From Albugo candida (Eukaryota > Oomycota > Peronosporomycetes > Albuginales), in the NCBI GenBank assembly GCA_040437565.1, contig JBDOQK010000002.1, forward strand, positions 248,001-312,000: a stretch of 64,000 nucleotides of DNA. The letters run 5' to 3'. The first letter of the stretch is position 1; every line of letters begins with the position of its first letter. Of this stretch, positions 42,513 through 53,665 are shown in pieces. The notes beneath the pieces were generated by a model that worked only from the letters and a program-made list of their open reading frames with translations, was not told the DNA's origin and made no database searches. Made by a program: the position numbers and the translations under genes.

Positions 42513-44167
42513 ATGTTACGTGCGCGTCACCGTTACAGAAGCTCTTCCTTCTGGCGACACAAACACATCCCTTATTGCTCTATTGAAACACCATCTACAC
42601 CGGACTCAGTACTGACTAGAGAGTTCATTTATGGTGCTTTATATGCCGAAAACTCCGGATACTTTGCCAAAAAAGGGCGGGACGTGCTGCGCTCCTTAGA
42701 CCATGCAATTGATTTCAACAATTTGTGGGGTGAATCAGAGTACAGACAAAAAATTGATCGGGAGTACAGAGTACGATGATCGTTTATAGTTTCTTCTATT
42801 TTCTCTCATCAATGGTTGGGCAGGCACAGTCTGAAGCCTGGATGACCCCGGTAGAGATATTCGCACCGTACTATTCCCACGCCCTCGCAAAGTATATTTT
42901 GCGCTTGCCTGACGTCGACGCAGAAAATCTTAGAATTGTTGAAGCAGGCGGTGGCTCGGGAACCAATGCACTACATATTTTGAATTATCTTCAGGTATTG
43001 CCACGGCGAAGTCGAGGTTCACGTTTTACTACGATTGGTTCTAGGTGCATGCACCCGAAATCTATCAGAAAACTTGCTATACGATTGTTGAAATCAGTCC
43101 TGTGATGGCAAGCTGGCAACATGAAAGATTGATAAAGCATCATGCTGGTCATTTCCAAATCANNNNNNNNNNNNNNNNNNNNNNNNNNNNNNNNNNNNNN
43201 NNNNNNNNNNNNNNNNNNNNNNNNNNNNNNNNNNNNNNNNNNNNNNNNNNNNNNNNNNNNNNGCGAAGTCGAGGTTCACGTTTTACTACGATTGGTTCTA
43301 GGTGCATGCACCCGAAATCTATCAGAAAACTTGCTATACGATTGTTGAAATCAGTCCTGTGATGGCAAGCTGGCAACATGAAAGATTGATAAAGCATCAT
43401 GCTGGTCATTTCCAAATCATGCATGCTGATATATTGACATTCGGGGATCAGTTCGCACCGATTATGGAACCTTGCATCCTTCTAGCATTGGAAGTGCTCG
43501 ATAATTTACCACATGACAAAGTAGGTTATGAAAATGGTGAATGGTTTGAGACAGTAGTCACTTGGAATCGGAAAAATACTCAGCGTAGTAGTGATTCCAT
43601 CACAAGTACACTAGCTGAAGCAGAGCGAAGCCTGCAAGATCCATTGATATTACAAACTCTCGAATACTTTGGATGTGATTTACCCCTGCATACGCATCAT
43701 TCTCTTCGTACCACAGCGGTTGGCTGGCTTCGAAAACTAATGGGAGAAGTTGGACTCGAAATGACCAAAGCTTTTGTGCCAACAGGCTCGATGCAACTAC
43801 TTAATACAATTAAATCATGCTTCCCAAAACATCGTCTCATTGCAGCTGACTTCGACTCACTTCCACCCCCAAATTTGGATTCTTCTTCGACAAAAATACC
43901 TCTTTATCATCCTCTGAGTCCGACCTCATTATCCGACGGCACACTCCATGCTGCAAATGCACCAATTGTCGCCTCTAAAGTGCAAGGTATATTACTCTCG
44001 GTCCACAAATGATTTTTTGACAAGCCATTTAAACCCCAGGGGAAACGGTCGATTATGACACGTATCTGATACAAAAAGGAGATGTGGACGTATTTTTTGC
44101 CACTGATTTCAATAGATTGAAGAATGCTTATTGCCGGATTATGGGGCGCCCATCTGACAGCGTATAA
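42513..44167 (+). CDS. NDUFAF7: Mitochondrial MidA/NDUFAF7-like protein arginine methyltransferase
   Basis: NDUFAF7 methylates a complex I subunit during its assembly in the mitochondrial matrix. Exons: 42513-42770, 42824-42994, exon 3 (starting 43045, repeated at 43302-43986) and 44040-44167; introns are 53, 50 and 53 nt. After removing the repeat around the gap the product is 413 aa. The start MLRARHRYRSSSFWR looks like a mitochondrial targeting peptide. Family blocks: GYFAKKG, then TPVEIFAPYYSHALA, the SAM loop VEAGGGSGTNAL, and YTIVEISPVMASWQ, followed by LALEVLDNLPHD (family ExxDxxPxD). The C-terminus reads GDVDVFFATDFNRLK. The glycine loop is intact, so it is probably active. Confidence 0.87.
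43006..43419. repeat. 157-bp direct repeat around gap 43163-43262
   Basis: 43006-43162 equals 43263-43419. It covers intron 2 and the start of exon 3 of the MidA-like gene, so a gene finder would see exon 3 twice. Confidence 0.95.
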
Positions 44168-46458
44168 TTTGATCGCTTAGGGGTATTCCATCACTCACAT
44201 ATCTCTGTATAGGTTTCCATTGTAAAGTCTTCTAGCTTTCTTAAAGAGTTTGCCGATATACGCAGGACTAAAACGATAACAAGGTATACCCATGATCAAA
44301 TTATGCATTGGTTGACTGAGAAGATATATGATTAGTTACAATCCCATTATTGAAGATTTTCTAAACACAAGCTTCTTGCTATCCTGAGATAAGGCAGAAA
44401 AGGATTATTGAGATATGACTAGCTGGCATCAGGGTATGCCACCTTTCTGCTTGCCCGAAAATCTTATTTCATTTTTATACTCAAGAATTGATCAAGTTGA
44501 TCTAAACCCATTCAGTTCACCATCTCAAACGCTGGGGCTTGAATAGCCATCACTGCCACGGTATGAAAAGTGAATTGGACGCGATTCGACGTGCGAAAGC
44601 TGATGTGGACGCGGGACTGCGGTAAATAGCGTAGCTAGTGATTTCACTATTGGGAGACGTCAAAAAGCATTACTATTATGCGCTCATTGTAACAAAATTA
44701 TTGCAACATAGTAGCTAGAGTGACAAGGATGCGTATAAAGTTTCCTCAACCTGTCTTCATTTCAATCACTAGTGAGGAACAAACATGCCAATGACAGATG
44801 TGATATATCTTCATATCGTTTTCAAACAGAAAAATGGATTGACTTCCGTCCAGAGATGACTTGACTGTATGATGTTCAAAATTCCAGAATATAAGAAATG
44901 GTGTGATTATAGGTGACTTTTTCACCCCCGCTTTATAAGTGATATTGGACACTCAGACCGTAAACTTCTTTCCACTCCAAATTTATTGTCTTAGGCTGAC
45001 AGGTGACCGCTGCCAGTAAGACATGACAATGTTTTGATTGAAGGCAACGACTCACCATAGCGTGCATCTTCAAAAGTCAGATGGTAGACGACACTGAACA
45101 CGTCAATTGAAATTTGACATGTAGATCGTATCCTTCGAAGCTAATTTTGCGCAGTCCCTACATCTCATGTTTCCGATAAAAGCATCATCCATTCCTCTCC
45201 ACCGACGACTTCTACTTCTCGCTCATGCGTTCCCTTTCTTTCGTCCACAACGATTGGAATCTAACATTAGTAAATTATTCGCTGCCAACTCCTCTGTTTT
45301 GCCTTAAATCTAGATTAATATCTATCGTCTTTGTGAGTGGTACGTTAGTGAAGAGCAGTAGATTCCGGCTACAGCGATAATATTTTGCTTGTTGTAGAAA
45401 TAAGGCGCCTTTTGGATCAGTCAAAACTCGCATAAGTAGACGGGAGGACGTAACGCCAAGTGTAAATTCTCTGCAAAGCACTGATATTACGATGATTACA
45501 CGTGAAAGCCTTCTTGAAATGCCACACTAAAATAAACAACAAAAACACATGCAGTCGTGGCTTGAAAAAAGCCACTAGCAAGTTGTGCGATTCATCATGA
45601 GACTCCGCTAGAACGCAATTCAACGATACTAGTGGTGTGCGTTGGCGTCATCGTATTTAAAGCAGGAAGTTCGGATAGAGATATGTCTTTGCGGCGAGTC
45701 GGATTGTTAAATAGTCTCCAAATTCGTTGGTGGTGCTCAAACTGCTCTCCATCATAGCAGGCAACTGAAATCACCTAAAATGGGCGCTGAACGTGGTATA
45801 GATTACATACGGCGAGACCGATAAGAGTAGAGAGTACTCAGCTGCGCACGATTACATAAAATGAAGTTTTCGCGCAACGAGTGTGTGTCACAGGTCCTCG
45901 ACAAAATGCTTCTCATGTACTTGGAGGTGAGGGATCGTAGCATACGCGATGTGAGACCATCGGGAGGAAGAGATTAGAAAGAAGCTCCTCATAAGCTTTC
46001 TGTTTTCCTGGTGAAGTCGAAGAACAGAGGGTGGTAGTTGCCGACTTCCTCACATTATTTTGAGTACATCCTGATGATTTCTGGATGGGCTTGTTGTAGA
46101 GAACAACACCTTGCTTGAGCTAGAAGACGCAAATGTGGCTCGCGATCGTAACAATGGATCACATTGGATTATGTGCAAGTCTTGATCGAATAGCTTACCG
46201 ATAAGTCCTAGGAATCGTGAGGTCTATTACTTGGTATTGATATCCCCACAACGCACTTTAAAATTACCATTTAATCTTGTTACTTTCACAACTTCTTTAA
46301 AATTTTTTCCTCCCTTTGCGCCATCCTGTCGATGCCATAGGAACCTCACAGAAATCATGTATATTTATGGGAGAGAACATCATAAATAGAAAAAAACTAA
46401 CAAGATGCTTGGATAATTTCAAGGGTGCTCAATTCGTACGTCAGGTGGCTTCGAAAAA
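44168..46458. other. Intergenic, nothing supported
   Basis: About 2.3 kb with only short frames on both strands. No domain, RNA gene or repeat was seen. The TTLL promoter should be at the right end. Confidence 0.5.
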
Positions 46459-49131
46459 ATGAGATATCATCAACTTCACTGTGCAAATAACGATGAATCG
46501 ACTATTCCAATCGAGTACAATGAGCCTTTGTCACCTTTATTACCCAAGTTATTAGGCATTAAGCACAAGTATGACAAGAACGTGGATAGTAAGGTCTCCG
46601 CACGAATCTCGTTAGTCCCTTGTACTCACTTACCCCAAATCGCGAATCTGAGTATACAGCCGGATAGGCATAGCAACCAGATTGAAAGTCAATTATCAGA
46701 AAAATCGGAAAATCTTTTTATATGGGAGCAAGAGAATCTAGAAGACAAGTACGATAAGAAAAAAGAAAGAATTTCACAAACAGCAGCCTCTGAGAGATCA
46801 GATAGGGGGAATGAGAAATGTAACTCTAAACAAGAAAAAGTAGCCGTCCGTCACGATGAAAAGCAAACTGAGTCTACCAAACACGTTCCGCATAATTCCG
46901 ATTCCAACCAGACACAGCTATTTCGAAAAGAAAAAAAATCACGTGAAAAAAAAAATCATGCTGGTCTTAATGCAAACGCGGTCGTCTCGAATACATCTCG
47001 CATCCAACAAAAACGAGCTCTTGGAGCACAGTGTTCAACACAGCAAGATCGTGATTTTGAAACTTGGAAGAAACGCAATGGTGTTTGCAAGGATCAAAAA
47101 GTATTCTGTGTTTCAGGTTGCTATCCGATTATCCGTCAGGAATTGGAGAAGCGAGGCTGGTTCTTTAATGAAGATAGAAGATCCTGTTTCTTCCATCTGA
47201 AGTGGTCGCTGAAGAGCGAAGAAATTAAAATGTCAACGCTACATAAACATCAATATGTAAATCACTTCTTACAAAACACGTCTCTTACAACTAAAGTCGG
47301 ATTGCTTCGGAATTTACGACATTTGGTATGGCATCAATCTGCGGAAGCGGATTCATTTTTTCCACAAGCATTTGATTTAAATGAGCCACAGGAAATGAAC
47401 GCATTCATTCAGCAGTTTCGTTATGTGAAGGCGGAAAGTATGTTGAAAAAGCTTGCAAAACTACTGATCTATGACAAGAATCACGCCTTCAATCTTGCTA
47501 TCGTGGATGTTATTTTGGCCATTGCTCGGAAACAACTTCGTCGTATTGCAAAAGATCAAGACGTATCCAAACAAATCTCAGATGATGTGATGTTAGAGGA
47601 GAGTATCGATCATCCTATCTGGATGGAGACCAATGACTTGGTGAGTGATTTGCAATGGGAGGTTTTGAACTCTGGAAAGCTGACGGAGGCTGGCAAATGT
47701 ATTGCTTTTTCAACACCTGGTACAGGTCGACCTGACAATGGGAATCATAATACAAGTGCTGGTGGGAACAGAACTAGCAGGGAGTTGCATCCTGCTGTGC
47801 GGCGAAAGATGAACAAAGAAGCGAAAATAAATAAACGATACAGAATGGAGGCATTGCAGTCCGAGAAAAAACGCATCGAGACTTTGTTCGAAAAGTTTAC
47901 TTGCCTTCACGAAAGTGTCCGGGAAGACATCATCACTCTTGCAATATCATTGGAGAAGAAGAATCCACAGTTTCATCTTAATGGGGGTGGAAATCTAGGA
48001 GACCCTCACTCTAATAGTGAAAATATTTGGATTATCAAGCCCGCAGGAATGTCCAGAGGCCGAGGTATTCGTGTCTTCAACGAGCTGGATGATATCTTTC
48101 AGTATACTGATATCGAAAATCATAAAGAATGTCAATGGATTGCTCAAAAGTATATGGAAAATCCGTTTTTGGTGTGTCGAAGAAAGTTTGATATTCGTCA
48201 GTGGGTGCTGGTAACTTGCTGGGATCCGCTAACAGTCTGGTTTAACAAAGATTGTTACCTTCGCTTCAGCTCAGAGGAATATCAAGTGCATGATCTGAGT
48301 GATCCGTACGTACATTTGACTAACAACTCAATCCAAAAACAAAGCGACAAGTTTCATGATATCTACACAACGGAGGATGGCAATATGGTTGTCGAAGGGA
48401 ACATGTGGCATTCAGACGACTTCATACAATATTTACAATCCAGGAGCGCGGCTACAAATGAACCGAATTGTCCACGCGAGAATATATGGGAAGAACAAAT
48501 ACAAGCTGGAATGAAGCGAATTGTTATATACTCATTGCAATGTGTTCAAGAGCAAATTCAGCATCGTCCAAATTCATTCGAACTATACGGATACGATTTC
48601 ATGCTCGACGATAGGCTGCATCCGTGGCTCATTGAAGTGAATAGCTCACCAGCTTGCGACTATAGCACACCAACTGCTCGGAGATACGTGGAGACAGGTT
48701 TGGCAGATATCATCAAAGTGATCGTTGATTACCGGCAATACGAGCAACATTCATCTACTGAAACCCGTACAACTTGCGAAAGGCCATCGACGGGATGCTG
48801 GGTTGTAATTCATAGGGCGGCTTTCGTTGGAAAGCCTTCTTCATCGTTTGGTGCTGACTTTCACATCCAAGGGAAAAAGCTCGTTAGAAAATCCAAATAC
48901 TCACATTTGAGTAAGCGAATAACACCTTCCATCAATGGAAAAAAATCATTGTGTGATAATTTTGCAACTGAAGACTCTGAAAAAATTTCTTTGTACGAAA
49001 CTTCGTCCGAAAAGAGCGATGAAGAGTCCGAAGATTCTGATATAAGTAACACCTCCAAGAGCGGTGACTCGGACATCCGCATCGATACTAGCGATAATAT
49101 CCTGTCCTCCAAGGAGCAAATGTTATTATGA
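46459..49131 (+). CDS. Tubulin-tyrosine-ligase-like protein, TTLL3/8 glycylase type
   Basis: A single-exon gene of 890 aa from an ATG at 46459. TTL-fold enzymes add amino acids to tubulin tails; the TTLL3/8 branch starts glycine side chains on axonemal tubulin. The first 200 residues are charged and disordered. The core begins with CVSGCYPIIRQELEKRGW and FPQAFDL. ATP-grasp motifs follow in order: NIWIIKPAGMSRGRGIRVF, WIAQKYMENPFLV, KFDIRQWVLVT, VHLTNNSIQKQ and YGYDFMLDD...PWLIEVNSSPA. The NNSIQK and FDIRQW forms favour glycylase over polyglutamylase. Catalytic and nucleotide-binding residues look intact. The tail after residue 760 is acidic and serine rich. It implies a flagellated stage such as zoospores. 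Confidence 0.88.
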   Translation: MRYHQLHCANNDESTIPIEYNEPLSPLLPKLLGIKHKYDKNVDSKVSARISLVPCTHLPQIANLSIQPDRHSNQIESQLSEKSENLFIWEQENLEDKYDKKKERISQTAASERSDRGNEKCNSKQEKVAVRHDEKQTESTKHVPHNSDSNQTQLFRKEKKSREKKNHAGLNANAVVSNTSRIQQKRALGAQCSTQQDRDFETWKKRNGVCKDQKVFCVSGCYPIIRQELEKRGWFFNEDRRSCFFHLKWSLKSEEIKMSTLHKHQYVNHFLQNTSLTTKVGLLRNLRHLVWHQSAEADSFFPQAFDLNEPQEMNAFIQQFRYVKAESMLKKLAKLLIYDKNHAFNLAIVDVILAIARKQLRRIAKDQDVSKQISDDVMLEESIDHPIWMETNDLVSDLQWEVLNSGKLTEAGKCIAFSTPGTGRPDNGNHNTSAGGNRTSRELHPAVRRKMNKEAKINKRYRMEALQSEKKRIETLFEKFTCLHESVREDIITLAISLEKKNPQFHLNGGGNLGDPHSNSENIWIIKPAGMSRGRGIRVFNELDDIFQYTDIENHKECQWIAQKYMENPFLVCRRKFDIRQWVLVTCWDPLTVWFNKDCYLRFSSEEYQVHDLSDPYVHLTNNSIQKQSDKFHDIYTTEDGNMVVEGNMWHSDDFIQYLQSRSAATNEPNCPRENIWEEQIQAGMKRIVIYSLQCVQEQIQHRPNSFELYGYDFMLDDRLHPWLIEVNSSPACDYSTPTARRYVETGLADIIKVIVDYRQYEQHSSTETRTTCERPSTGCWVVIHRAAFVGKPSSSFGADFHIQGKKLVRKSKYSHLSKRITPSINGKKSLCDNFATEDSEKISLYETSSEKSDEESEDSDISNTSKSGDSDIRIDTSDNILSSKEQMLL

Positions 49132-49404
49132 TTGCAGGGGATGTTGCCTGACCATTTTTTGGATAATTACGTTGTGAGCAAAGACGAAGATTAGTGTATC
49201 TGCCAATGTTGACCCTACTCTCGTTCAAACTTATGTACAAAGCTGTAAGAAGTGTGATCCCCACGCGAACAGCCCAGCACTTTTATTGTCCCAACATTTG
49301 CGCGCTTCTTATAATATGGTAACGTCAGAACGATACTTGCGTGTTTTGAATCCCTTCCACGTAAGATTGACAGTTGACTAGGAGGATACCATGAAGCTAG
49401 CACT

Positions 49405-50183
49405 CTGCTGACACTTTATCGTAAATCCGGGTGGACTAGCGATGTGGATTCGATTCATTCAACACTTCTATTCATGCAATCAGCCTGCTTAATCAAGAAA
49501 TCAACTTGGAAGCCGTGTGATGGCAAGAGCGAACATTGTAGTTATGAGGTCGATGCATTTCTACCTGTTTTTCTTTGCTTATTTCGAAGAAAACATGTGG
49601 CATTGTGATCGAAATAGATCAATAGCGCGAAGAATACAAATCTGAAATGGTGTTGCTCGGCGCTTCCGCGTCTTATTTGCTAATATTTAGGGAGCCTGTG
49701 GATTTTATACCGCTTTTTTCAAAGATTAAGCCGGTATAGCCACNNNNNNNNNNNNNNNNNNNNNNNNNNNNNNNNNNNNNNNNNNNNNNNNNNNNNNNNN
49801 NNNNNNNNNNNNNNNNNNNNNNNNNNNNNNNNNNNNNNNNNNNCTGCTGACACTTTATCGTAAATCCGGGTGGACTAGCGATGTGGATTCGATTCATTCA
49901 ACACTTCTACTCATGCAATCAGCCTGCTTAATCAAGAAATCAACTTGGAAGCCGTGTGATGGCAAGAGCGAACATAGTAGTTATGAGGTCGATGCATTTC
50001 TACCTGTTTTTCTTTGCTTATTTCGATGAAAATATGTGGCATTGTGATCGAAATAGATCAAATAGCGCGAAGAATACAAATCTGAAATGGTGTTGCTCGG
50101 CGCTTCCGCGTCTTATTTGCTAATATTTAGGGAACATGTGGATTTTATACCACTTTTTTCAAAGAGGAAGCCGTTATAGCCAC
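49405..50183. repeat. About 340-bp direct repeat around gap 49744-49843, copies about 3% diverged
   Basis: 49405-49743 matches 49844-50183 with roughly ten substitutions and one single-base indel (GATCAATAGC against GATCAAATAGC). The divergence rises towards the right end. Two haplotypes are the simplest reading; two repeat copies are possible. Confidence 0.88.
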
Positions 50184-50252
50184 CCTCCTAACTTAAATCA
50201 GAACAGCGGTGTCTTTACACCACCTATGGGAACCGGTATCGCCACATCCACC

Positions 50253-50658
50253 AAACTTATGTGTCGCTCCTACCATATGTGATGCTGGAAGTTTGAATGG
50301 GCGTGGTCTTAGCGTCTAGAAACTAACCTCTCGATACGTAATCAACAATCCGATATTACAGCCGTACTTAATTGCAACGCAAAGTACTATTAGTAAAAAG
50401 AGAGANNNNNNNNNNNNNNNNNNNNNNNNNNNNNNNNNNNNNNNNNNNNNNNNNNNNNNNNNNNNNNNNNNNNNNNNNNNNNNNNNNNNNNNNNNNNNNN
50501 NNNNNAAACTTATGTGTCGCTCCTACCATATGTGATGCTGGAAGTTTGAATGGGCGTGGTCTTAGCGTCTAGAAACTAACCTCTCGATACGTAATCAACA
50601 ATCCGATATTACAGCCGTACTTAATTGCAACGCAAAGTACTATTAGTAAAAAGAGAGA
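50253..50658. repeat. 153-bp direct repeat around gap 50406-50505
   Basis: 50253-50405 equals 50506-50658, separated by 100 N. Confidence 0.95.
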
Positions 50659-50867
50659 ACACGGAAAGTAGGAATGAAGAAATGGATCTTGATGGCAACG
50701 AGATAATTGAGATGGAGCGTTCATAGTCAGCAAAATATAATCTCTGAAACAACGCGTGATAGGTATCAAGCAAATGAATTTAAAATCAGAATGAGTGAAT
50801 TAACCAAGCACACCAATTCGAGAGGTTGATTTCTGACTTGTATCGCAGCTAGATATATTTCAATTTA

Positions 50868-51070
50868 GGAGGTGTGGCGACACCGGTTCCCATTTAATTT
50901 AGGGGATTTAGGGGGTTGGCGCTACTAAAGTTTTGTTAAGGGGTTTAGCGAATGTGGCAATACCCGTTCCCATTATTAGAATATTTACCGGGTGTAACGA
51001 TACCGGTGTTCTCATTTAAGTTACGGGGTGTGGCTAAATCAAAAGGGGTGTGTGGCTATACCGAATCCCT
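50868..51070 (+). repeat. Degenerate array of GTGTGGCGAxACCGGTTCCCATTT-like units
   Basis: Five imperfect units are visible at about 50870, 50951, 50990, 51025 and 51045. Each has a GGTGTGGC or equivalent, a GATACCGG or equivalent, and a CCCATT-like end. Inverted copies occur about 0.6 to 1.1 kb to the left. No coding sense. Confidence 0.65.
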
Positions 51071-51189
51071 TATTTATTTTGTTATATTTATTTGAACAAT
51101 CAGAGGCCACACTTGTCATTATTTATGGAGACTGGTGGCTGGATAACGGCTCTCTTGACAAAAATGATACAGTAGACACTGATAATTAA

Positions 51190-51959
51190 GGGAGCCGTTA
51201 AAATCCCCTCAGTGCTTTCTGTAAATCCCCTCAGTTTGATATGATTGGCTAATTTTATGCTTGCATAGCGCTAACCTTCGCCTAGGTAAGGGAGAAAATG
51301 ATAGCGCTGCCCGCTACTTTCGACGTGAACTATTTTGCGCTCAATTTTGCGTTGTGCACGGGTCTTCATGACACAAGAAACATATTTTTCATAAAATTGG
51401 TCCTTAAAGATGGTTTCCGGGTGAGAATGATAGACTCTTCCGTAGTCGATATGGTTGAATTCTCAGTCTCGGGAATTAGCCAATCATATAAAAACGACTC
51501 GAACATTAGCCAATCATATCAAACTTGATGCAGGACGCAAATTGCAACTCCTGGCATTATGTCCTGTTGCTTGACAAATACTGCATCTGTGAAAGCGACG
51601 GTTTTGTGGATTAGAAATCCGACTTTGATTTTCTGCCTGGACATGTTCAAAGCCTATTAAGATTTGGTGATTCATGATTGGTTAATACGATCAAACGTGA
51701 TTGGCTAAAATATCAAAACACGATAAAATATGATTGGTTAAAATTGCATGGGGTGAGTTTAGTAAAAAGCAAGGGTGAGTTCAGCAATTNNNNNNNNNNN
51801 NNNNNNNNNNNNNNNNNNNNNNNNNNNNNNNNNNNNNNNNNNNNNNNNNNNNNNNNNNNNNNNNNNNNNNNNNNNNNNNNNNNNNNNNNCGAACATTAGC
51901 CAATCATATCAAATCAAGCGGATTTTACGAAACGCACTGAGGAGATTTTAACGGTTCCC
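51190..51959. mobile_element. Inverted-repeat element, MITE-like, with 8-bp target duplication
   Basis: The left end GGGAGCCGTTAAAATCCCCT (51190) is the reverse complement, with few mismatches, of the right end at 51940-51959. Similarity continues for about 65 bp, including TTTGATATGATTGGCTAAT. The flanks are ATAATTAA (51182-51189) and ATAATGAA (51960-51967), an 8-bp duplication with one mismatch, as hAT elements make. No transposase is seen. The gap 51790-51889 lies inside. Confidence 0.6.
51790..51889. other. Assembly gap, 100 N, flanks share related but rearranged sequence
   Basis: A 24-base match joins the right flank to 51500. In addition 51524-51789 is nearly the same as 52078-52346 with a few substitutions. 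The two sides may be alleles that differ by the element at 51969-52349. Confidence 0.8.
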
Positions 51960-51968
51960 ATAATGAAA

Positions 51969-52349
51969 GGGAATTGCTAAACTCACCCTCGCTTTTTACT
52001 GAACTTACCCCATGCATTTTTAACCAATCATATTTCATCATTTAGTCAATCATTTTTGATTGATTTGATAAAAGTTGAACTTGATGCAGGACGCAATCTG
52101 CAACTCCTGGCATTATGTCCTGTTGCTTGAAAAATACTGCATCTGTGAAGGCGACGGTTTTGTGGATTAGAAATCCGACTTTGATTTTCTGCCTGGACAT
52201 GTTCAAAAGCCTATTAAGATTTGGTGATTCATGATTGGTTAATACGATCAAACGTGATTGGCTAAAATATCAAAACACGATAAAATATGATTGGTTAAAA
52301 TTGCATGGGGTGAGTTTAGTAAAAAGCAAGGGTGAGTTCAGCAATTCCC
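51969..52349. mobile_element. Second inverted-repeat element, 381 bp
   Basis: The left end GGGAATTGCTAAACTCACCC matches the reverse complement of the right end (GGGTGAGTTCAGCAATTCCC at 52330-52349). The inverted repeats run about 65 bp on each side. The flanks TAATGAAA (51961-51968) and TAATTAAA (52350-52357) form an 8-bp duplication with one mismatch. No open frame inside. It abuts the previous element and shares its GGGA ends, so the two may be related families. Confidence 0.62.
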
Positions 52350-52897
52350 TAATTAAATTGTATGATCGGATCATGGTAAGAAGGAAGATGATCAGAACAG
52401 TAAGGATAGTAAGGGAGAGAAGATTTATGAGGATGCTAAGGCAAAGAAGGGGATGAGGAGAAGTGAAAAGGAGCACGGGAAGAAGTAATGGAAGAGGTTG
52501 ACGTTAGAAGTTAAGGTTTTATAGCCGCAATGTTTTATGCTGAATTTGCATGTATACGTTATGATGCTTCCTAAAATAAGCAATTCAGGAAGCAAGTGTG
52601 AAGTTATAACAAAACAAATGCGGAGCTAACATTGGACAAGGAGCCAATCATGGACGTTATGGATTTGATGAATCGATGCACGAGCATTCAATGATTGTTC
52701 CCACCAATCACAAGGCACTACTCGAATCAAGCTGAATGCAGCAGTGATAAAACAGTCAAGGATCAGCACTGTGCAAATGTGAGTGAAATGGATACGTGTT
52801 GTTTCTTACACTGCTTTTGGCATGGCTCTTGACTGAGACACGTGCAAGAGCTCGTGAATTGCAATCACTACAAGGTTACCGGTGGAATTCTTATCAC
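52350..52897. other. Non-coding, purine-rich
   Basis: An A/G-rich stretch at 52370-52490 follows the inverted-repeat element. No gene seen. Confidence 0.4.
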
Positions 52898-53221
52898 TTA
52901 ACAGCAATGTAAATCCTGCGGTACAACTGTAATGTCCCATGTCGCACTCGAACATATGGCACTAATTTTCAGAGTAACAACAAAAAATTTGGGTTTGGCA
53001 TCTGATACACCGGTACCTTTGACATGCATAGTCCCGACGCTTTGCTGCAGATTGACGTCAACGTTGCGGACACTCAACTTTTGTCCGGAATTCATGGTGA
53101 CACCCTTACGCTTCAATTCATTCCTTATATCCTTCGACTTGATCGTATTGCTACGAAACTGTAAATTCTGTACACACATGATTGCTGTGCAGAACATTGT
53201 GAGAAATAGTTTGATGAACAT
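52898..53221 (-). CDS. Candidate small secreted protein, 107 aa
   Basis: From the ATG at 53221 the frame codes for MFIKLFLTMFCTAIMCVQN, a textbook signal peptide (basic residue, hydrophobic core, small residues before the cleavage region), followed by about 88 soluble residues with three cysteines, two of them the final pair CC at the C-terminus. There is no transmembrane helix in the mature part and no RxLR or CHxC motif that I recognise. It lies among repeats, a common place for oomycete effector genes. The frame continues open upstream of the ATG for 28 codons from an alternative start. No function is proposed. Confidence 0.45.
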   Translation of the reverse strand: MFIKLFLTMFCTAIMCVQNLQFRSNTIKSKDIRNELKRKGVTMNSGQKLSVRNVDVNLQQSVGTMHVKGTGVSDAKPKFFVVTLKISAICSSATWDITVVPQDLHCC

Positions 53222-53261
53222 TGAATAATATGTGAGACCGGGTACAGATGAATCTCGTTTG

Positions 53262-53665
53262 TTGCTGGCAGAATGGGAAGTGTTAAATGAGATAGAAATT
53301 ATCAAGACACCAAACGTGCTCTATACATCAAACCAAGGTATTGCGGAACTTGAAGAATAAAAACATCTACCCTATACAGAGCCTAGCATGAACAATCGGA
53401 TTGGTCAATATAGNNNNNNNNNNNNNNNNNNNNNNNNNNNNNNNNNNNNNNNNNNNNNNNNNNNNNNNNNNNNNNNNNNNNNNNNNNNNNNNNNNNNNNN
53501 NNNNNNNNNNNNNTTGCTGGCAGAATGGGAAGTGTTAAATGAGATAGAAATTATCAAGACACCAAACGTGCTCTATACATCAAACCAAGGTATTGCGGAA
53601 CTTGAAGAATAAAAACATCTACCCTATACAGAGCCTAGCATGAACAATCGGATTGGTCAATATAG
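53262..53665. repeat. 152-bp direct repeat around gap 53414-53513
   Basis: 53262-53413 equals 53514-53665, separated by 100 N. Confidence 0.95.

Larger units (their letters stand above)
49132..50860. other. Gene-free stretch with two gaps
   Basis: No supported gene. It contains gaps 49744-49843 and 50406-50505 with repeated flanks, and inverted copies of the GTGGCxATACCGG motif (near 49731, 50173 and 50231) that is arrayed at 50868-51070. Confidence 0.5.
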
